Counted from the first letter of the stretch, positions 8,543 to 17,755 are shown. The stretch: 57,217 nucleotides of DNA from Alistipes sp. (GCA_022782405.1 JALFNK010000015.1:1-57217), one strand, 5' to 3'. Notes: generated by a model not told the origin, from the sequence alone. A program made the numbers and translations.

Positions 8543-9391
8543 ATGAAGCGATTGCTATTTGTCATGATCCTGCTCGGGAGTCTTGCTCCCGCCTTTGCAC
8601 AGAGCGACTCCACACAGCGTGCGGAGGCGGCTGCCGAGGTGTTGCTGCCTGCGGATACCGCTGCCGCCGCAACGGATACCATGTCGGGGCCGGTTCCCGC
8701 GGAGGCGCTTTGGGACCGTGCCAATACGGCCTATATCAACGGCGACTACCATGCTGCCATGGAGTTCTACGAGGAGCTCGTCGCCCGCGGTCTCGGTTCC
8801 GCGAAACTCTATTACAACCTGGGAAATGCCTATTTCAAGGATGGGCTGACGGGGCGCGCGATCCTCTATTACCACAAGGCGCTGCGGCTCGCTCCGGGCA
8901 ACGACGACATCCGCTACAACCTTTCGGTGGCCGAAGCGCGGGCCAAGGACCGCATCGAGGCGATCCCCGACTTTTTCCTGACGGAGTGGATCCGTGCGGT
9001 GCGCCGCACGATGAGTTGTACGGCCTGGAGCGTTCTTTCGCTGGCGGCGCTCGTGCTTACACTGGGACTCTTCCTGATCTACCTGCTTGCCCAACGTCTC
9101 TCGTTGCGCAAGGGCGGGTTTTACGGGACGATCCTTGCCGGCGTGCTCTTCGTGCTGACAACCTGTTTTGCCGCAGGAGAACGCCGCGAGATGCTCGACG
9201 ATTCGCATGCGGTGGTCATGGCCGCCTCGACGGCCGTGAAGAGCTCTCCGGACAAGTCCTCGACAGACCTTTTCGTGCTGCACGAAGGAACGCTCGTGTC
9301 GATCACGAACCGTCTGGAAGGATGGTGCGAAATAACGATCGCCGACGGCAAGAAGGGCTGGTTGGAGGCGAAAACGATCGAAACGATCTAA
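8543..9391 (+). CDS. batE: BatE-like TPR/SH3 membrane protein
   Basis: 282 residues: signal peptide 1-20 (ending PAFAQ), a tetratricopeptide repeat block (about 50-135, with ANTAYINGDY and LGNAYFKDG helices), two transmembrane segments (about 153-178 and 195-212) and a C-terminal bacterial SH3-like domain (about 220-282, ending EGWCEITIADGKKGWL). This arrangement is that of BatE. It starts 4 bases after batD and ends 4 bases before recR, so the three are surely co-transcribed. Confidence 0.85.
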   Translation: MKRLLFVMILLGSLAPAFAQSDSTQRAEAAAEVLLPADTAAAATDTMSGPVPAEALWDRANTAYINGDYHAAMEFYEELVARGLGSAKLYYNLGNAYFKDGLTGRAILYYHKALRLAPGNDDIRYNLSVAEARAKDRIEAIPDFFLTEWIRAVRRTMSCTAWSVLSLAALVLTLGLFLIYLLAQRLSLRKGGFYGTILAGVLFVLTTCFAAGERREMLDDSHAVVMAASTAVKSSPDKSSTDLFVLHEGTLVSITNRLEGWCEITIADGKKGWLEAKTIETI

Positions 9392-9395
9392 GGGC

Positions 9396-9992
9396 ATGTC
9401 GCGGCTTTTGCAGGATGTCGTCGGCGAGTTGTCGAAACTTCCGGGTGTGGGACGGCGCACGGCCCTGAGACTGGCGCTCCACATCCTGCGTATGGAACCC
9501 GGGTCGGTGCACGACATGACGCGCAGCATCGACCGCTTCCGCAACGAGATCCGGCATTGCGCACAGTGCAACAACCTTTCCGACGAGGAGCTCTGTCCGA
9601 TCTGTGCCGACCGGGAGCGCGACCATACGACGATCTGCGTCGTCGAGCAGGTGGCCGACGTGCTGTCGATCGAGAACACGCACCAGTACCGGGGGTTGTA
9701 CCATGTGCTGGGAGGCGTGATCTCTCCGATGCAGGGCATCGCCCCGTCGGATCTGAAGATCGACCTGCTTTGCGACCGCATTGCGCGGGGTGGGGTGCAG
9801 GAGGTTATTCTCGCCATATCGACTTCGGTCGAGGGGGAGACGACGCTCTTCTACCTGATGAACCGCCTCAGGCAGTTTCCCGGGCTGCGGATCACCTCCA
9901 TCGCGCGGGGTATCGGCTTCGGCGACGAACTGGAATATGTGGATGAACTGACGATTACGCATGCCCTGCGCAACCGTCGGGAGATAGAATAA
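9396..9992 (+). CDS. recR: Recombination protein RecR
   Basis: 198-residue RecR, which with RecO and RecF helps load RecA at gapped DNA. Helix-hairpin-helix LSKLPGVGRRTA (12-23), a four-cysteine zinc finger (Cys55, Cys58, Cys67, Cys70) and a Toprim domain (from about VVEQVADVLS) are all visible. The ATG is 4 bases after batE. The recF gene is 6.5 kb further on the opposite strand. Full length apart from a few N-terminal residues that vary in the family. Confidence 0.95.
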   Translation: MSRLLQDVVGELSKLPGVGRRTALRLALHILRMEPGSVHDMTRSIDRFRNEIRHCAQCNNLSDEELCPICADRERDHTTICVVEQVADVLSIENTHQYRGLYHVLGGVISPMQGIAPSDLKIDLLCDRIARGGVQEVILAISTSVEGETTLFYLMNRLRQFPGLRITSIARGIGFGDELEYVDELTITHALRNRREIE

Positions 9993-10016
9993 ACAAACCC
10001 TTTAAAAATAAAAGTT

Positions 10017-11015
10017 ATGGAATTCGTAACCAATGAGAAACTCACGATCGTGGGTGCAGCCGGAATGATCGGCTCGAACATGGCACAGACGGCTCTTATG
10101 ATGCATCTGACGCCCAACATCTGTCTTTACGATCCTTTCGGCCCGGCACTCGAGGGTGTCGCCGAGGAGCTCTACCACTGCGGTTTCGAGGGTGTGAACA
10201 TCACCTGGACGACCGATGTCAAGGAGGCGCTCACGGGAGCATCGTATGTCGTATCGTCGGGCGGTGCCGCCCGCAAGGCCGGCATGACGCGTGAGGACCT
10301 GCTTAAGGGCAACGCACAGATCGCCGAGGAGTTCGGCAAGAACCTCAAGGCCTACTGCCCCGATGTGAAGCATGTGGTCGTTATCTTCAACCCGGCCGAC
10401 ATTACAGGCCTGATTACGCTGATCTACAGTGGTCTGAAGCCTTCGCAGGTAACGACGCTGGCAGCGCTCGACTCGACGCGTCTGCGCTCGGAGCTGGCCA
10501 AGTACTTCAAGATCTCGCCCGACGAGGTGAAGAACTGCCGTACCTACGGCGGCCACGGCGAGCAGATGGCCGTATTCGCTTCGACGACGCTCGTGGACGG
10601 CAAGCCCCTTTCGGAGCTTATCGGCACGAAGATGCCCGTTGAGGACTGGCATGCCCTTCAGCAGCGTGTCATCCAGGGCGGCAAGCACATCATCGACCTG
10701 CGCGGCCGTTCGTCGTTCCAGAGCCCGGCCTACGTTTCGATCTGCATGATCGCTGCGGCCATGGGCGGCAAACCGTTTGAGTATCCCGCCGGCGTCTATG
10801 TGCACAACGATGAGTTCGACCACATCCTGATGGCCATGGAGACCGAGATCACGAAGAACGGCGCGACCTACAAGAGCGTCAAGGGCACTCCCGAGGAGCA
10901 TCAGGCCCTCAAGGAGAGCTACGCGCACCTCTGCAAGCTGCGCGACGAGGTGATCGAGATGGGTGTGCTGCCCGCCATCGACAAGTGGGGCGAGCTGAAC
11001 CCGAATCTGAAGTAG
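10017..11015 (+). CDS. mdh: Malate dehydrogenase
   Basis: 332-residue NAD-dependent malate dehydrogenase. The nucleotide-binding motif VGAAGMIGS (12-20), substrate-binding arginines in SGGAARKAGMTRE (81-93) and the catalytic histidine H180 in YGGHGEQM are present. It is slightly longer and more divergent than the E. coli type, as is usual in Bacteroidales. It interconverts malate and oxaloacetate and works with the fumarase at 5002. Spacing to recR is 24 bases, so it may be read from the same transcript. A strong terminator follows. Confidence 0.93.
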   Translation: MEFVTNEKLTIVGAAGMIGSNMAQTALMMHLTPNICLYDPFGPALEGVAEELYHCGFEGVNITWTTDVKEALTGASYVVSSGGAARKAGMTREDLLKGNAQIAEEFGKNLKAYCPDVKHVVVIFNPADITGLITLIYSGLKPSQVTTLAALDSTRLRSELAKYFKISPDEVKNCRTYGGHGEQMAVFASTTLVDGKPLSELIGTKMPVEDWHALQQRVIQGGKHIIDLRGRSSFQSPAYVSICMIAAAMGGKPFEYPAGVYVHNDEFDHILMAMETEITKNGATYKSVKGTPEEHQALKESYAHLCKLRDEVIEMGVLPAIDKWGELNPNLK

Positions 11016-11040
11016 TTCCTGCCGAAGGTTTTGAAAACGA

Positions 11041-11083
11041 AGGAGCCGCATTCCTGTGGGGAATGCGGCTCCTCTTCTTTTTG
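11041..11083 (+). terminator. Terminator after mdh
   Basis: Perfect 14-bp stem 11041-11054/11060-11073 with loop TGTGG, followed by CTTCTTTTTG. It ends the plus-strand run that begins at fumarase. Confidence 0.85.
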
Positions 11084-11117
11084 TCGGATCCCGGCGTGGT
11101 CCGGATCCCGGTGTGCG

Positions 11118-11570
11118 TTACTTGGAGTCTTCCGTCGCGGCGGGTTTGGCCTGGAAGATGGCCTTCAGCTCGCCGTTCGAGAGCAGCAGCAGCATCGGAC
11201 CGTCCATGTCGTAGTGGGTCGTGGCTTCGAGGGCCGCGGTGAACTGCCGTTCGAGGGCCGCGTCGGCGGGACACATCATCTTCGTCGAGGCCAGCGGGCC
11301 GATCTTCAGGGCGCGTTTTTCTCCCTCGGTGTAGGATCCGAAGATCCGGTTGCAGGCACCCATGCCGCTGATCTGGCTGTCGTCGGCACGGAGCGTGATG
11401 GTGAAACGGCCCGCCTCGGGTTGTATGCTGCGGCCGTTGAGCTGGACGAGCTGCCACTCGGTACCCGTCAAGGGGCGCCGGGTCTTCTTCTGGTAGGAGC
11501 GGCAGGGGCAGCAGGCCCCTGCGAGCATCGCGACGGCTGCAAGGGCCGCCATTTTCGAAAGGATGTGCAT
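11118..11570 (-). CDS. META-domain (HslJ-like) lipoprotein
   Basis: 150 residues. A lipoprotein signal peptide ends in LAGAC (lipid cysteine Cys20), followed by a basic linker and a META/DUF306 domain: TGTEWQLVQLNG (35-46), ISGMGACNRIFGSY (67-80) and the MMCPADAALERQF motif (98-110). These motifs define the HslJ/META family of small envelope proteins, often heat- or stress-linked, with no known activity. The start is chosen at MHILSK because the upstream frame is non-coding and a -7 element lies 26 bases before this ATG. It is divergent from ridA. Confidence 0.86.
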   Translation of the reverse strand: MHILSKMAALAAVAMLAGACCPCRSYQKKTRRPLTGTEWQLVQLNGRSIQPEAGRFTITLRADDSQISGMGACNRIFGSYTEGEKRALKIGPLASTKMMCPADAALERQFTAALEATTHYDMDGPMLLLLSNGELKAIFQAKPAATEDSK

Positions 11571-11595
11571 TGCTTTTTCCGGTTTTGTCGTGTGG

Positions 11596-11622
11596 CAAAT
11601 ATACGAATAAATCGTATCTTTG
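11596..11622. promoter_or_regulatory. Divergent -7 elements for the META lipoprotein (-) and ridA (+)
   Basis: Minus strand: TATATTTG at 11603-11596. Plus strand: TATCTTTG at 11615-11622. Both fit TAnnTTTG and lie only 11 bases apart, so the two promoters overlap back to back. Clear -33 TTTG partners were not found. Confidence 0.5.
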
Positions 11623-11750
11623 TATCCGTCCGCAGAGCCGGATGCCCGTCCTGTTCGGTCGACATGACATCGGACTTGTGCGGAAAACCCCGTCGGAGAG
11701 TGATCCGGAACGGGTGAATGTGGAAACGATACCTGAAAACCATTATGGAT

Positions 11751-12125
11751 ATGAAAAAGATCATTGCTTCGCCTGCGGCCCCGAAAGCCGTCGGCCCCTA
11801 TTCGCAAGCCGTCGAAACCGGCGGAACGCTCTATATTTCGGGCCAGCTGCCTGTGGATGCCGCAACGGGCCGCATGCCCGAGGGCATTGAGGCGCAGACG
11901 CGCCAGTCGCTTCAGAACCTGGGTCATATCCTCCGCGAGGCGGGTTATGACTATTCGGACGTGGTGAAGACCACCGTGCTGCTCTCGTCGATCGGCGATT
12001 TTGCCGCCATGAACGGGGTTTATGCGGAGTTTTTCACCTCCGAAATGCCGGCCCGTGTCTGCTATGAGGTGGCGGCATTGCCGATGGGCGCATCGGTCGA
12101 GATCGATGCCGTTGCCGTGAAGTGA
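11751..12125 (+). CDS. RidA family reactive intermediate/imine deaminase
   Basis: 124 residues, full length for RidA (YjgF/YER057c/UK114). It hydrolyses reactive enamine/imine intermediates released by PLP enzymes such as threonine dehydratase. Hallmarks: the N-terminal KAVGPYSQA stretch, YISGQLPVD, the conserved arginine in MPARVCYEVAALP and the closing AXVEIDAVAVK strand. The start is placed at MKKIIAS; ATGs at 11745 and 11718 would add 2 or 11 residues. A -7 box lies about 130 bases upstream, leaving a rather long leader. Confidence 0.93.
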   Translation: MKKIIASPAAPKAVGPYSQAVETGGTLYISGQLPVDAATGRMPEGIEAQTRQSLQNLGHILREAGYDYSDVVKTTVLLSSIGDFAAMNGVYAEFFTSEMPARVCYEVAALPMGASVEIDAVAVK

Positions 12126-12142
12126 TCCGGTGAAAAAAAGGC

Positions 12143-12176
12143 AAAGGCGCGCCCCGCAGCTGCGGGGCGCGCCTTT
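12143..12176. terminator. GC-rich terminator after ridA
   Basis: 16-bp perfect palindromic stem 12143-12158/12161-12176 built on GGCGCGCCCCGCA, flanked by A-rich (left) and TTTTGGACTTTTG (right) sequence. Acts on + after ridA. Confidence 0.8.
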
Positions 12177-12305
12177 TGGACTTTTGTAGATAATTTGTGG
12201 ATAAGTTTGATTCCCGACGCTGGTTTTTCCGCCGGAAATGTCCCAATTTTGTAGAACAGGCCCCCGGCTTGTCCGACTGTAAAAATCTGAAAAATAGATA
12301 TAAAT

Positions 12306-14855
12306 ATGTCAAAAAACTCCCAGCAGCAGGCCCCGCAGAAGGTCGAATACAATGATGCGGTCGCCGAGTCGAAAAAGTATTTCGACGGGGATGATCTTGC
12401 AGCCACGGTGTGGGTCAGCAAGTACGCCCTGAAGGACTCTTTCGGCAACATTTACGAGCGGTCGCCCCGAGAGATGCACGAGCGCATCGCAGCCGAGATC
12501 GAGCGCATCGAGCGCAAATACCCCAATCCGATGTCGAAGGAAGAGGCCTTCGCCCTGCTCGACCATTTCCGCTATGTCATTCCGCAGGGCGGCCCCATGA
12601 CCGGTATCGGCAACAACTTCCAGGTGGCCTCGCTCTCGAACTGCTTTGTCATCGGCCACAAGCATCCGGCCGACTCCTACGGAGGCATCTTCCGCATGGA
12701 CGAAGAGCAGGTACAGCTGATGAAGCGCCGCGGCGGTGTGGGCCACGATCTTTCGCACATCCGCCCCACGGGCAGCCCGGTGCTCAACTCGGCCCTCACC
12801 TCGACGGGCATCGTCCCCTTCATGGAGCGTTATTCGAACTCCACGCGCGAGGTGGCGCAGGACGGCCGCCGCGGAGCCCTGATGCTCTCGCTCTCGATCA
12901 AGCATCCCGATGCCGAGCGCTTCATCGATGCCAAGGTCGATACGGGCAAGGTTACGGGCGCCAACGTCTCGATCAAGATCGACGACGAGTTCATGCGTGC
13001 CGCCAAGGCCGGCAAGAAATACCACCAGCAGTTCCCCATCGACTCGGATCACCCGAAGTACGAGCAGGACATCGACGCGAAGAAACTCTGGGAAAAGATC
13101 ATCCACAATGCCTGGAAGTCGGCCGAACCGGGCGTGTTGTTCTGGGATACGATCCTGCGCGAGAGTGTTCCCGACTGCTATGCCGACGAGGGCTTCCGTA
13201 CGGTTTCGACCAATCCGTGCGGAGAGATCCCGCTCTGCCCCTACGATTCGTGCCGTTTGCTGGCGCTCAACCTCTTCAGTTATGTGGACAACCCCTTCAA
13301 GGCCGATGCAAAGTTCAATTTCGAGCGCTTCCGCGACCATGTGGGCAAGGCCATGCACATGATGGACGACATCATCGACCTGGAGCTGGAGAAGGTCGAG
13401 CAGATTATTGCGAAGATCGAGGCGGATCCCGAGGACGAGGATGTGCGCCGCGTCGAGCTGGAGCTTTGGAAGAAGATCCGCACGATGGCGCTCAAGGGAC
13501 GTCGTACGGGTCTGGGTATCACGGCCGAGGGCGACATGCTTGCAGCTCTGGGCCTGCGTTATGGAACGCCCGAGGCAATTGACTTCGCCGTTGAGGTGCA
13601 GAAGACGCTGGCCATCGAGGCATACCGTGCTTCGGTGAAGATGGCTGCCGAGCGCGGCGCCTTCCCGATCTACGATGCCGCCAAGGAGGCCAACAACCCG
13701 ATGATCGCCCGTATCCGCGAGGCCGATCCGGCCCTCTACGAGGAGATGTGCAAGGTCGGGCGCCGCAACATCGCCATGCTGACGATCGCCCCGACGGGAA
13801 CCACGTCGCTCATGTCGCAGACCACCTCGGGCATCGAACCCGTCTTCCGCACGGTCTACAAGCGCCGTCGCAAGATCAACCCCTCGGACCACGACACGCA
13901 TGTCGATTTCGAGGACGAGACGGGCGAGAAGTTCCAGGAATACAACGTCTATCACCACAACTTCGTCAAGTGGCTCGAGGCGAACGGATATGATACGTCG
14001 AAACTCGCGACGATCTCCGACGCGGAACTCGAGAAGTGGGTCAAGGCGTCGCCCTATTACGGCGCTACGGCCAACGATATCGACTGGGTGGCGAAGGTCA
14101 AGATGCAGGGTGCGATCCAGAAGTGGGTCGATCACTCGATCTCGGTAACGGTGAACCTTCCGAACAACGTCTCGGAGTCCCTCGTGGCCGACGTCTATCG
14201 TACGGCCTGGGAGTGCGGCTGCAAGGGCGTTACGGTCTACCGCGACGGTTGCCGCGACGGCGTGCTGCTGGAGAAGAACGCAAAAAAGAAGAAGTGCGAG
14301 GAGCATCCGGGACAGGTTCCGAAGCGCCCGAGGTCAATCCCTGCCGACATCGTACGCTTCAAGAACGGTGCGGAGGATTGGATCGCCTTCGTGGGCCTGC
14401 AGGACGGCCGTCCCTACGAAGTGTTCACCGGTAAGATCGAGGAGGATGCCATGTATATTCCGCGTAAAATCACGAAGGGGTATATCATCAAGGTCCGCGA
14501 GGAGGACGGCACCAAACGCTACGATTTCCAGTATACCGACCGCTACGGATATACGAACACCATCGGCGGAATCTCACGTCTGTTCAACGAGGAGTTTTGG
14601 AACTATGCGAAGCTGATCTCGGGTGTGCTGCGTTACGGCATGCCCATCGAGAAGACTGTGTCGCTCATCGAGTCGCTGCATCTCGACAGCGAGTCGATCA
14701 ACACCTGGAAGACGGGCGTCTGCCGAGCGCTGAAGCAGTATATCGTCGATGGCACGCAGGCCAAGGGCAAATGTCCGAGCTGCGGACAGGAGAACATGGC
14801 CTATCAGAACGGCTGTCTGACCTGCATGTCGTGCGGTTACTCCAAGTGCGGATGA
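12306..14855 (+). CDS. nrdJ: Adenosylcobalamin-dependent ribonucleotide reductase (class II)
   Basis: 849-residue class II ribonucleotide reductase, making deoxyribonucleotides with a B12-derived radical, so it needs neither oxygen nor a separate activase. Conserved points: Cys113 (SLSNCFVIG), the active-site NPCGE motif at 303-307 (Asn303, Cys305, Glu307), the phosphate-binding TIAPTGTTSLM region and a C-terminal CPSCG...CMSCGYSKCG segment carrying the redox/zinc-type cysteines. Full length. A possible -7 TAAGTTTG lies at 12202-12209. No cobalamin riboswitch is recognisable in the 130-base leader. It is bounded by terminators on both sides. Confidence 0.94.
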   Translation: MSKNSQQQAPQKVEYNDAVAESKKYFDGDDLAATVWVSKYALKDSFGNIYERSPREMHERIAAEIERIERKYPNPMSKEEAFALLDHFRYVIPQGGPMTGIGNNFQVASLSNCFVIGHKHPADSYGGIFRMDEEQVQLMKRRGGVGHDLSHIRPTGSPVLNSALTSTGIVPFMERYSNSTREVAQDGRRGALMLSLSIKHPDAERFIDAKVDTGKVTGANVSIKIDDEFMRAAKAGKKYHQQFPIDSDHPKYEQDIDAKKLWEKIIHNAWKSAEPGVLFWDTILRESVPDCYADEGFRTVSTNPCGEIPLCPYDSCRLLALNLFSYVDNPFKADAKFNFERFRDHVGKAMHMMDDIIDLELEKVEQIIAKIEADPEDEDVRRVELELWKKIRTMALKGRRTGLGITAEGDMLAALGLRYGTPEAIDFAVEVQKTLAIEAYRASVKMAAERGAFPIYDAAKEANNPMIARIREADPALYEEMCKVGRRNIAMLTIAPTGTTSLMSQTTSGIEPVFRTVYKRRRKINPSDHDTHVDFEDETGEKFQEYNVYHHNFVKWLEANGYDTSKLATISDAELEKWVKASPYYGATANDIDWVAKVKMQGAIQKWVDHSISVTVNLPNNVSESLVADVYRTAWECGCKGVTVYRDGCRDGVLLEKNAKKKKCEEHPGQVPKRPRSIPADIVRFKNGAEDWIAFVGLQDGRPYEVFTGKIEEDAMYIPRKITKGYIIKVREEDGTKRYDFQYTDRYGYTNTIGGISRLFNEEFWNYAKLISGVLRYGMPIEKTVSLIESLHLDSESINTWKTGVCRALKQYIVDGTQAKGKCPSCGQENMAYQNGCLTCMSCGYSKCG

Positions 14856-14877
14856 TGCACCGCCGCGCACCGAAAAC

Positions 14878-14905
14878 AAGGCCCGGAACATTCGTTTCGG
14901 GCCTT
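14878..14905 (+). terminator. Terminator after nrdJ
   Basis: 12-bp stem 14878-14889/14894-14905 (one G-T pair) around ATTC, followed by TTCAT. Confidence 0.75.
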
Positions 14906-14997
14906 TTCATGTCGTGTGCGGTCGCAATGCGATTTTTGCAACAAACGAGAACGGAATTTGCTGAAAGCAGGATAACGTATTTTTATAAAAAACGATT

Positions 14998-16197
14998 ATG
15001 AAAAAATTTTATTCTACGATCCTGCTCTTGGCGTTCGCATCTGCCGCCTGGGCACAAGAAACTCCGAAGAAGCCGAGCTGGTCGGGCTTCGTCTCGAACG
15101 GATTTTGGGACAATTGGGAAATTTCGGTCGGCGCCGGTACCGGCACGGCGCTTTCGAACGGTACGAATTACGGATCGTTCGGCGACCGTCTCGGTTTCGA
15201 AGGCAACTTTTCATTGGTGAAGTGGATTCATCCCGTAGCCGGTATCCGCGGGCAGCTGCAGGGCGGATGGTCCGCCAACTTCGATGCTGCGGATAACAAG
15301 GCGACGTGGCCCTATATGTTCGCACACGTCGATTTCATGCTCAATGCCTCCAACTGGTTCGGCGGTTATCGCGAAGACCGTGCGTGGTATGCCGTGCCGT
15401 TTGCCGGTTTCGGGTATGCAGCGTCGAACTTCACGGACAAGAGCCAGACCGACAACGGTACGGGTTCGCGCCAGAGTTTTGCCTTCACCTGCGGACTGCT
15501 GAACAAGTTCCGCGTATCGCCTTCGATCGACATTCAGCTTGAACTCAAGGGTATGGTTGCCAAATCGAGCCTCGTTCCCGTGGCGATGAGCGGCAGCTAT
15601 CTCTTCGGATTGAGCGCTACGGCGGGTATTGCCTACCGGTTCAACAACCGGGGCTGGGTCCGCGGGCTCCCCGGATATACGGCCGAGGATATCGAGGCTT
15701 TCCAGGAGCTTGTTGCAGCCGGTACGGCGGCATTGGTTGCGGCCGAGGCGGAGAACGAGGCTCTTGCCGGTCAGTTGCAGCAGGCGCGTGCCGAGGCCAA
15801 GGCCGCCAAGGCGGCAGCGGCTGCTGCTGAAGCCAAGGCTTCTTCAGCCATGCAGGCCGAGAGCGAGGAGGAGCAGGCCTTCGTCTCGAACTCGATCATC
15901 CTTTACAACTACAGCATGTCTACGCTCACGCCTCAGGAGAAGACGCGTCTGGATCTGATTGCCGAGCAGATCAAGGCCGGTCCGCGCGACCGGGTCTATA
16001 CGATTCAGGGCCATGCCGACCAGCAGACCGGAACGAAGGCCGGCAACAAGCGGGTTGCCGAGAACCGCGCAAAGCGGGTCTACGACTATCTGGTGCAGCA
16101 GGGTGTAAATCCCAAGCAGCTCACCTACAAGGGTCTGGGCGACGAGAAGGATCTCTTCAACGTGCAGCAGGCCAACCGTGCGGCCATCATCAAATAG
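14998..16197 (+). CDS. OmpA-family outer membrane protein
   Basis: 399 residues: signal peptide 1-19 (cleaved at ASAAWA-QE), an N-terminal beta-barrel (about 20-235), an alanine/glutamate-rich coiled coil (about 236-290) and a C-terminal OmpA peptidoglycan-binding domain (about 295-399) with IQGHADQQTGT and RVAENRAKRVYDYLVQ. The last residues (QQANRAAIIK) end the domain. It probably links the outer membrane to the cell wall. It is monocistronic, and the leader ends in an AT-rich stretch typical of highly expressed genes. Confidence 0.92.
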   Translation: MKKFYSTILLLAFASAAWAQETPKKPSWSGFVSNGFWDNWEISVGAGTGTALSNGTNYGSFGDRLGFEGNFSLVKWIHPVAGIRGQLQGGWSANFDAADNKATWPYMFAHVDFMLNASNWFGGYREDRAWYAVPFAGFGYAASNFTDKSQTDNGTGSRQSFAFTCGLLNKFRVSPSIDIQLELKGMVAKSSLVPVAMSGSYLFGLSATAGIAYRFNNRGWVRGLPGYTAEDIEAFQELVAAGTAALVAAEAENEALAGQLQQARAEAKAAKAAAAAAEAKASSAMQAESEEEQAFVSNSIILYNYSMSTLTPQEKTRLDLIAEQIKAGPRDRVYTIQGHADQQTGTKAGNKRVAENRAKRVYDYLVQQGVNPKQLTYKGLGDEKDLFNVQQANRAAIIK

Positions 16198-16220
16198 GCC
16201 GAAGGTCTGATTTGACAGGA

Positions 16221-16253
16221 AAGTCCCGGATGCGCATGCCGCATTCGGGACTT
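16221..16253. terminator. Hairpin after the OmpA-family gene
   Basis: Stem 16221-16233/16241-16253 (AAGTCCCGGATGC with GCATTCGGGACTT). It separates the convergent ompA-like (+) and DUF721 (-) genes. Confidence 0.7.
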
Positions 16254-16276
16254 CCGTATTTCGGGGACGGAGTGTT

Positions 16277-16567
16277 TCAACGGATGATTACTGCGCGGAC
16301 CAGTTGGATGCCCGAGCGGCGGTTGATCTCCTCGCAGAGGGCATCCCGCTGGTAGAAGAGTTCCGAACGCAGGACGCTTGAACGGATACGGACATGGAGT
16401 ATGTGGCGTTCGAGATGCAGTTCCGTGGTCTCGTCCGCGGCACGGTCGCCGACGATCGCCCGCCAGGTTTCGGGCAGACGCCCTTCGGCCACCTTCGCGG
16501 CGACATAGGGGCGTTTGAAGAACTCGTCGAGCAGTTCGCCCATGAGCATGGTTTTCGTGCGTCTCAT
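16277..16567 (-). CDS. DUF721 (DciA-like) protein
   Basis: 96-residue DUF721 protein. The family includes DciA, the ancestral loader or partner of the replicative helicase, but Bacteroidetes members are short and their role is inferred. Visible hallmarks are W35-R-x-I-V-G (TWRAIVGDRAADET) and the HILHVRIRSSVLRSEL strand. Its ATG overlaps the recF stop by four bases (ATGA), so it is translated with recF. That pairing is common in Bacteroidetes and supports a replication or repair role. Confidence 0.86.
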   Translation of the reverse strand: MRRTKTMLMGELLDEFFKRPYVAAKVAEGRLPETWRAIVGDRAADETTELHLERHILHVRIRSSVLRSELFYQRDALCEEINRRSGIQLVRAVIIR

Positions 16568-17652
16568 CGTTGCACCTCCCCGTTTTCGATGGTGTAGAGC
16601 CGGTATTCGCCGCCCGTTTTGTCGAGAATCGTTTGCAGACGCGTGGGGTTGCAGTCCGTAATGAGGATCTGTCCGAAACCGTCGTCCGAGACCAGGCGGA
16701 TGAGCCGTTCGACACGGCTCGCGTCGAGTTTGTCGAACAGGTCGTCGAGCAGCAGCAGCGGCCGTTCTTGCTTGTTGCGGGCGATGATGGCGTACTGGGC
16801 GAGCTTGAGGGCGATAAGGAAAGATTTTTGCTGCCCCTGCGAGCCGTATTTGCGCAGGGGGTAGCCGCCGATGCGCAGCACCAGATCGTCGCGGTGGATG
16901 CCCGACGTGGTGAACTCATTGACCAGGTCCTTGGCCCGCGCTGCGCGCAGCACCTCTTCGAACGGCCGGTCGTTGAGCTCCGAGCGGTAGATCAGTTCGA
17001 CCTGTTCGCGGTCGTCGGAGAGCTGCCGGTAGTATTCCGTTACGACGGGACGCAGCTCCTCGACGGCCTGCTGCCGCCGGGCGTGGATCTCTTCGCCGTG
17101 GCGGATGAGCTGTTGGTCGTAGATTCCGAGCATCTCCTCGTCGGGATGGGTTTTCAGCAGGCGGTTGCGTTCGGCCAGCACGGCGTTGTAACGTACGACG
17201 GAGGCCAGGTAGGCGCGGTCGAGCTGCGAGATGAAGGCGTTGAGGTAGCGGCGCCGTTCGTCTGCGGCATCGGAAATCAGCGCGCTGTCGGCCGGGGAGA
17301 CGATGACCGCGGGAATCAGTCCCACATGATCCGAGAGACGGTCGTATTCCTTGCCGTTGCGTTTGAGGACCTTCCCGCCCTTGCGCGAGAAACTGCATAC
17401 GACCTGCTCGTTTTTTCCTTCGTCGGTGGCGTAGGCCCCTTCGATGAGGAAGAAGTCCGTATCGTGGCGGATGCTCTGCCCGTCGGTCATCTGCAGCGAT
17501 GACTTGCACATCGAAAGGTAGTATACCGCATCCACGATGTTGGTCTTCCCGGCGCCGTTGTCGCCGACCAGGCCGTTGATGCCCGGACAGAACGTGAGCT
17601 CTTCGCGGGCAACGTTCTTGAAATTCAGCAGCGTGATTTTCTTCAGAAACAT
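16564..17652 (-). CDS. recF: DNA replication and repair protein RecF
   Basis: 362-residue SMC-like ATPase that binds gapped DNA and, with RecOR, promotes RecA loading. Walker A GDNGAGKT (30-37), a signature-like GSQGQQKSFLIALKLAQY segment and Walker B LLLLDDLFDKLD near the C-terminus are all intact. The first gene of a two-gene unit with DUF721. It is divergent from the TPR gene at 17756 with about 100 bases between. Confidence 0.95.
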   Translation of the reverse strand: MFLKKITLLNFKNVAREELTFCPGINGLVGDNGAGKTNIVDAVYYLSMCKSSLQMTDGQSIRHDTDFFLIEGAYATDEGKNEQVVCSFSRKGGKVLKRNGKEYDRLSDHVGLIPAVIVSPADSALISDAADERRRYLNAFISQLDRAYLASVVRYNAVLAERNRLLKTHPDEEMLGIYDQQLIRHGEEIHARRQQAVEELRPVVTEYYRQLSDDREQVELIYRSELNDRPFEEVLRAARAKDLVNEFTTSGIHRDDLVLRIGGYPLRKYGSQGQQKSFLIALKLAQYAIIARNKQERPLLLLDDLFDKLDASRVERLIRLVSDDGFGQILITDCNPTRLQTILDKTGGEYRLYTIENGEVQR

Positions 17653-17684
17653 AGGACAAAATTACAAAAAATCCGGACACGACA

Positions 17685-17714
17685 TTGTACATTGTGAATA
17701 GTTTTGTATCTTTG
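17685..17714 (+). promoter_or_regulatory. Promoter of the TPR membrane protein gene
   Basis: TTG (17685-17687), 19 bases, then TATCTTTG (17707-17714): a good match to the Bacteroidetes consensus, 41 bases before the ATG. Confidence 0.7.
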
Positions 17715-17755
17715 CTGCCTATCGTGTAGAAATATAAACTAAAACATAGAAACAT

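Noticed and set aside
4981..8724. A very long open frame (over 1,200 codons) on the minus strand opposite fumarase and batD
   Set aside because: Rich in Arg, His, Gly and Leu, with no recognisable domain; it is the antisense shadow of GC-rich coding DNA. The plus-strand genes are certain.
12180..12305. Possible cobalamin riboswitch before the B12-dependent ribonucleotide reductase
   Set aside because: The interval is too short and lacks the B12-box core; only a possible -7 element and AT-rich sequence are seen.
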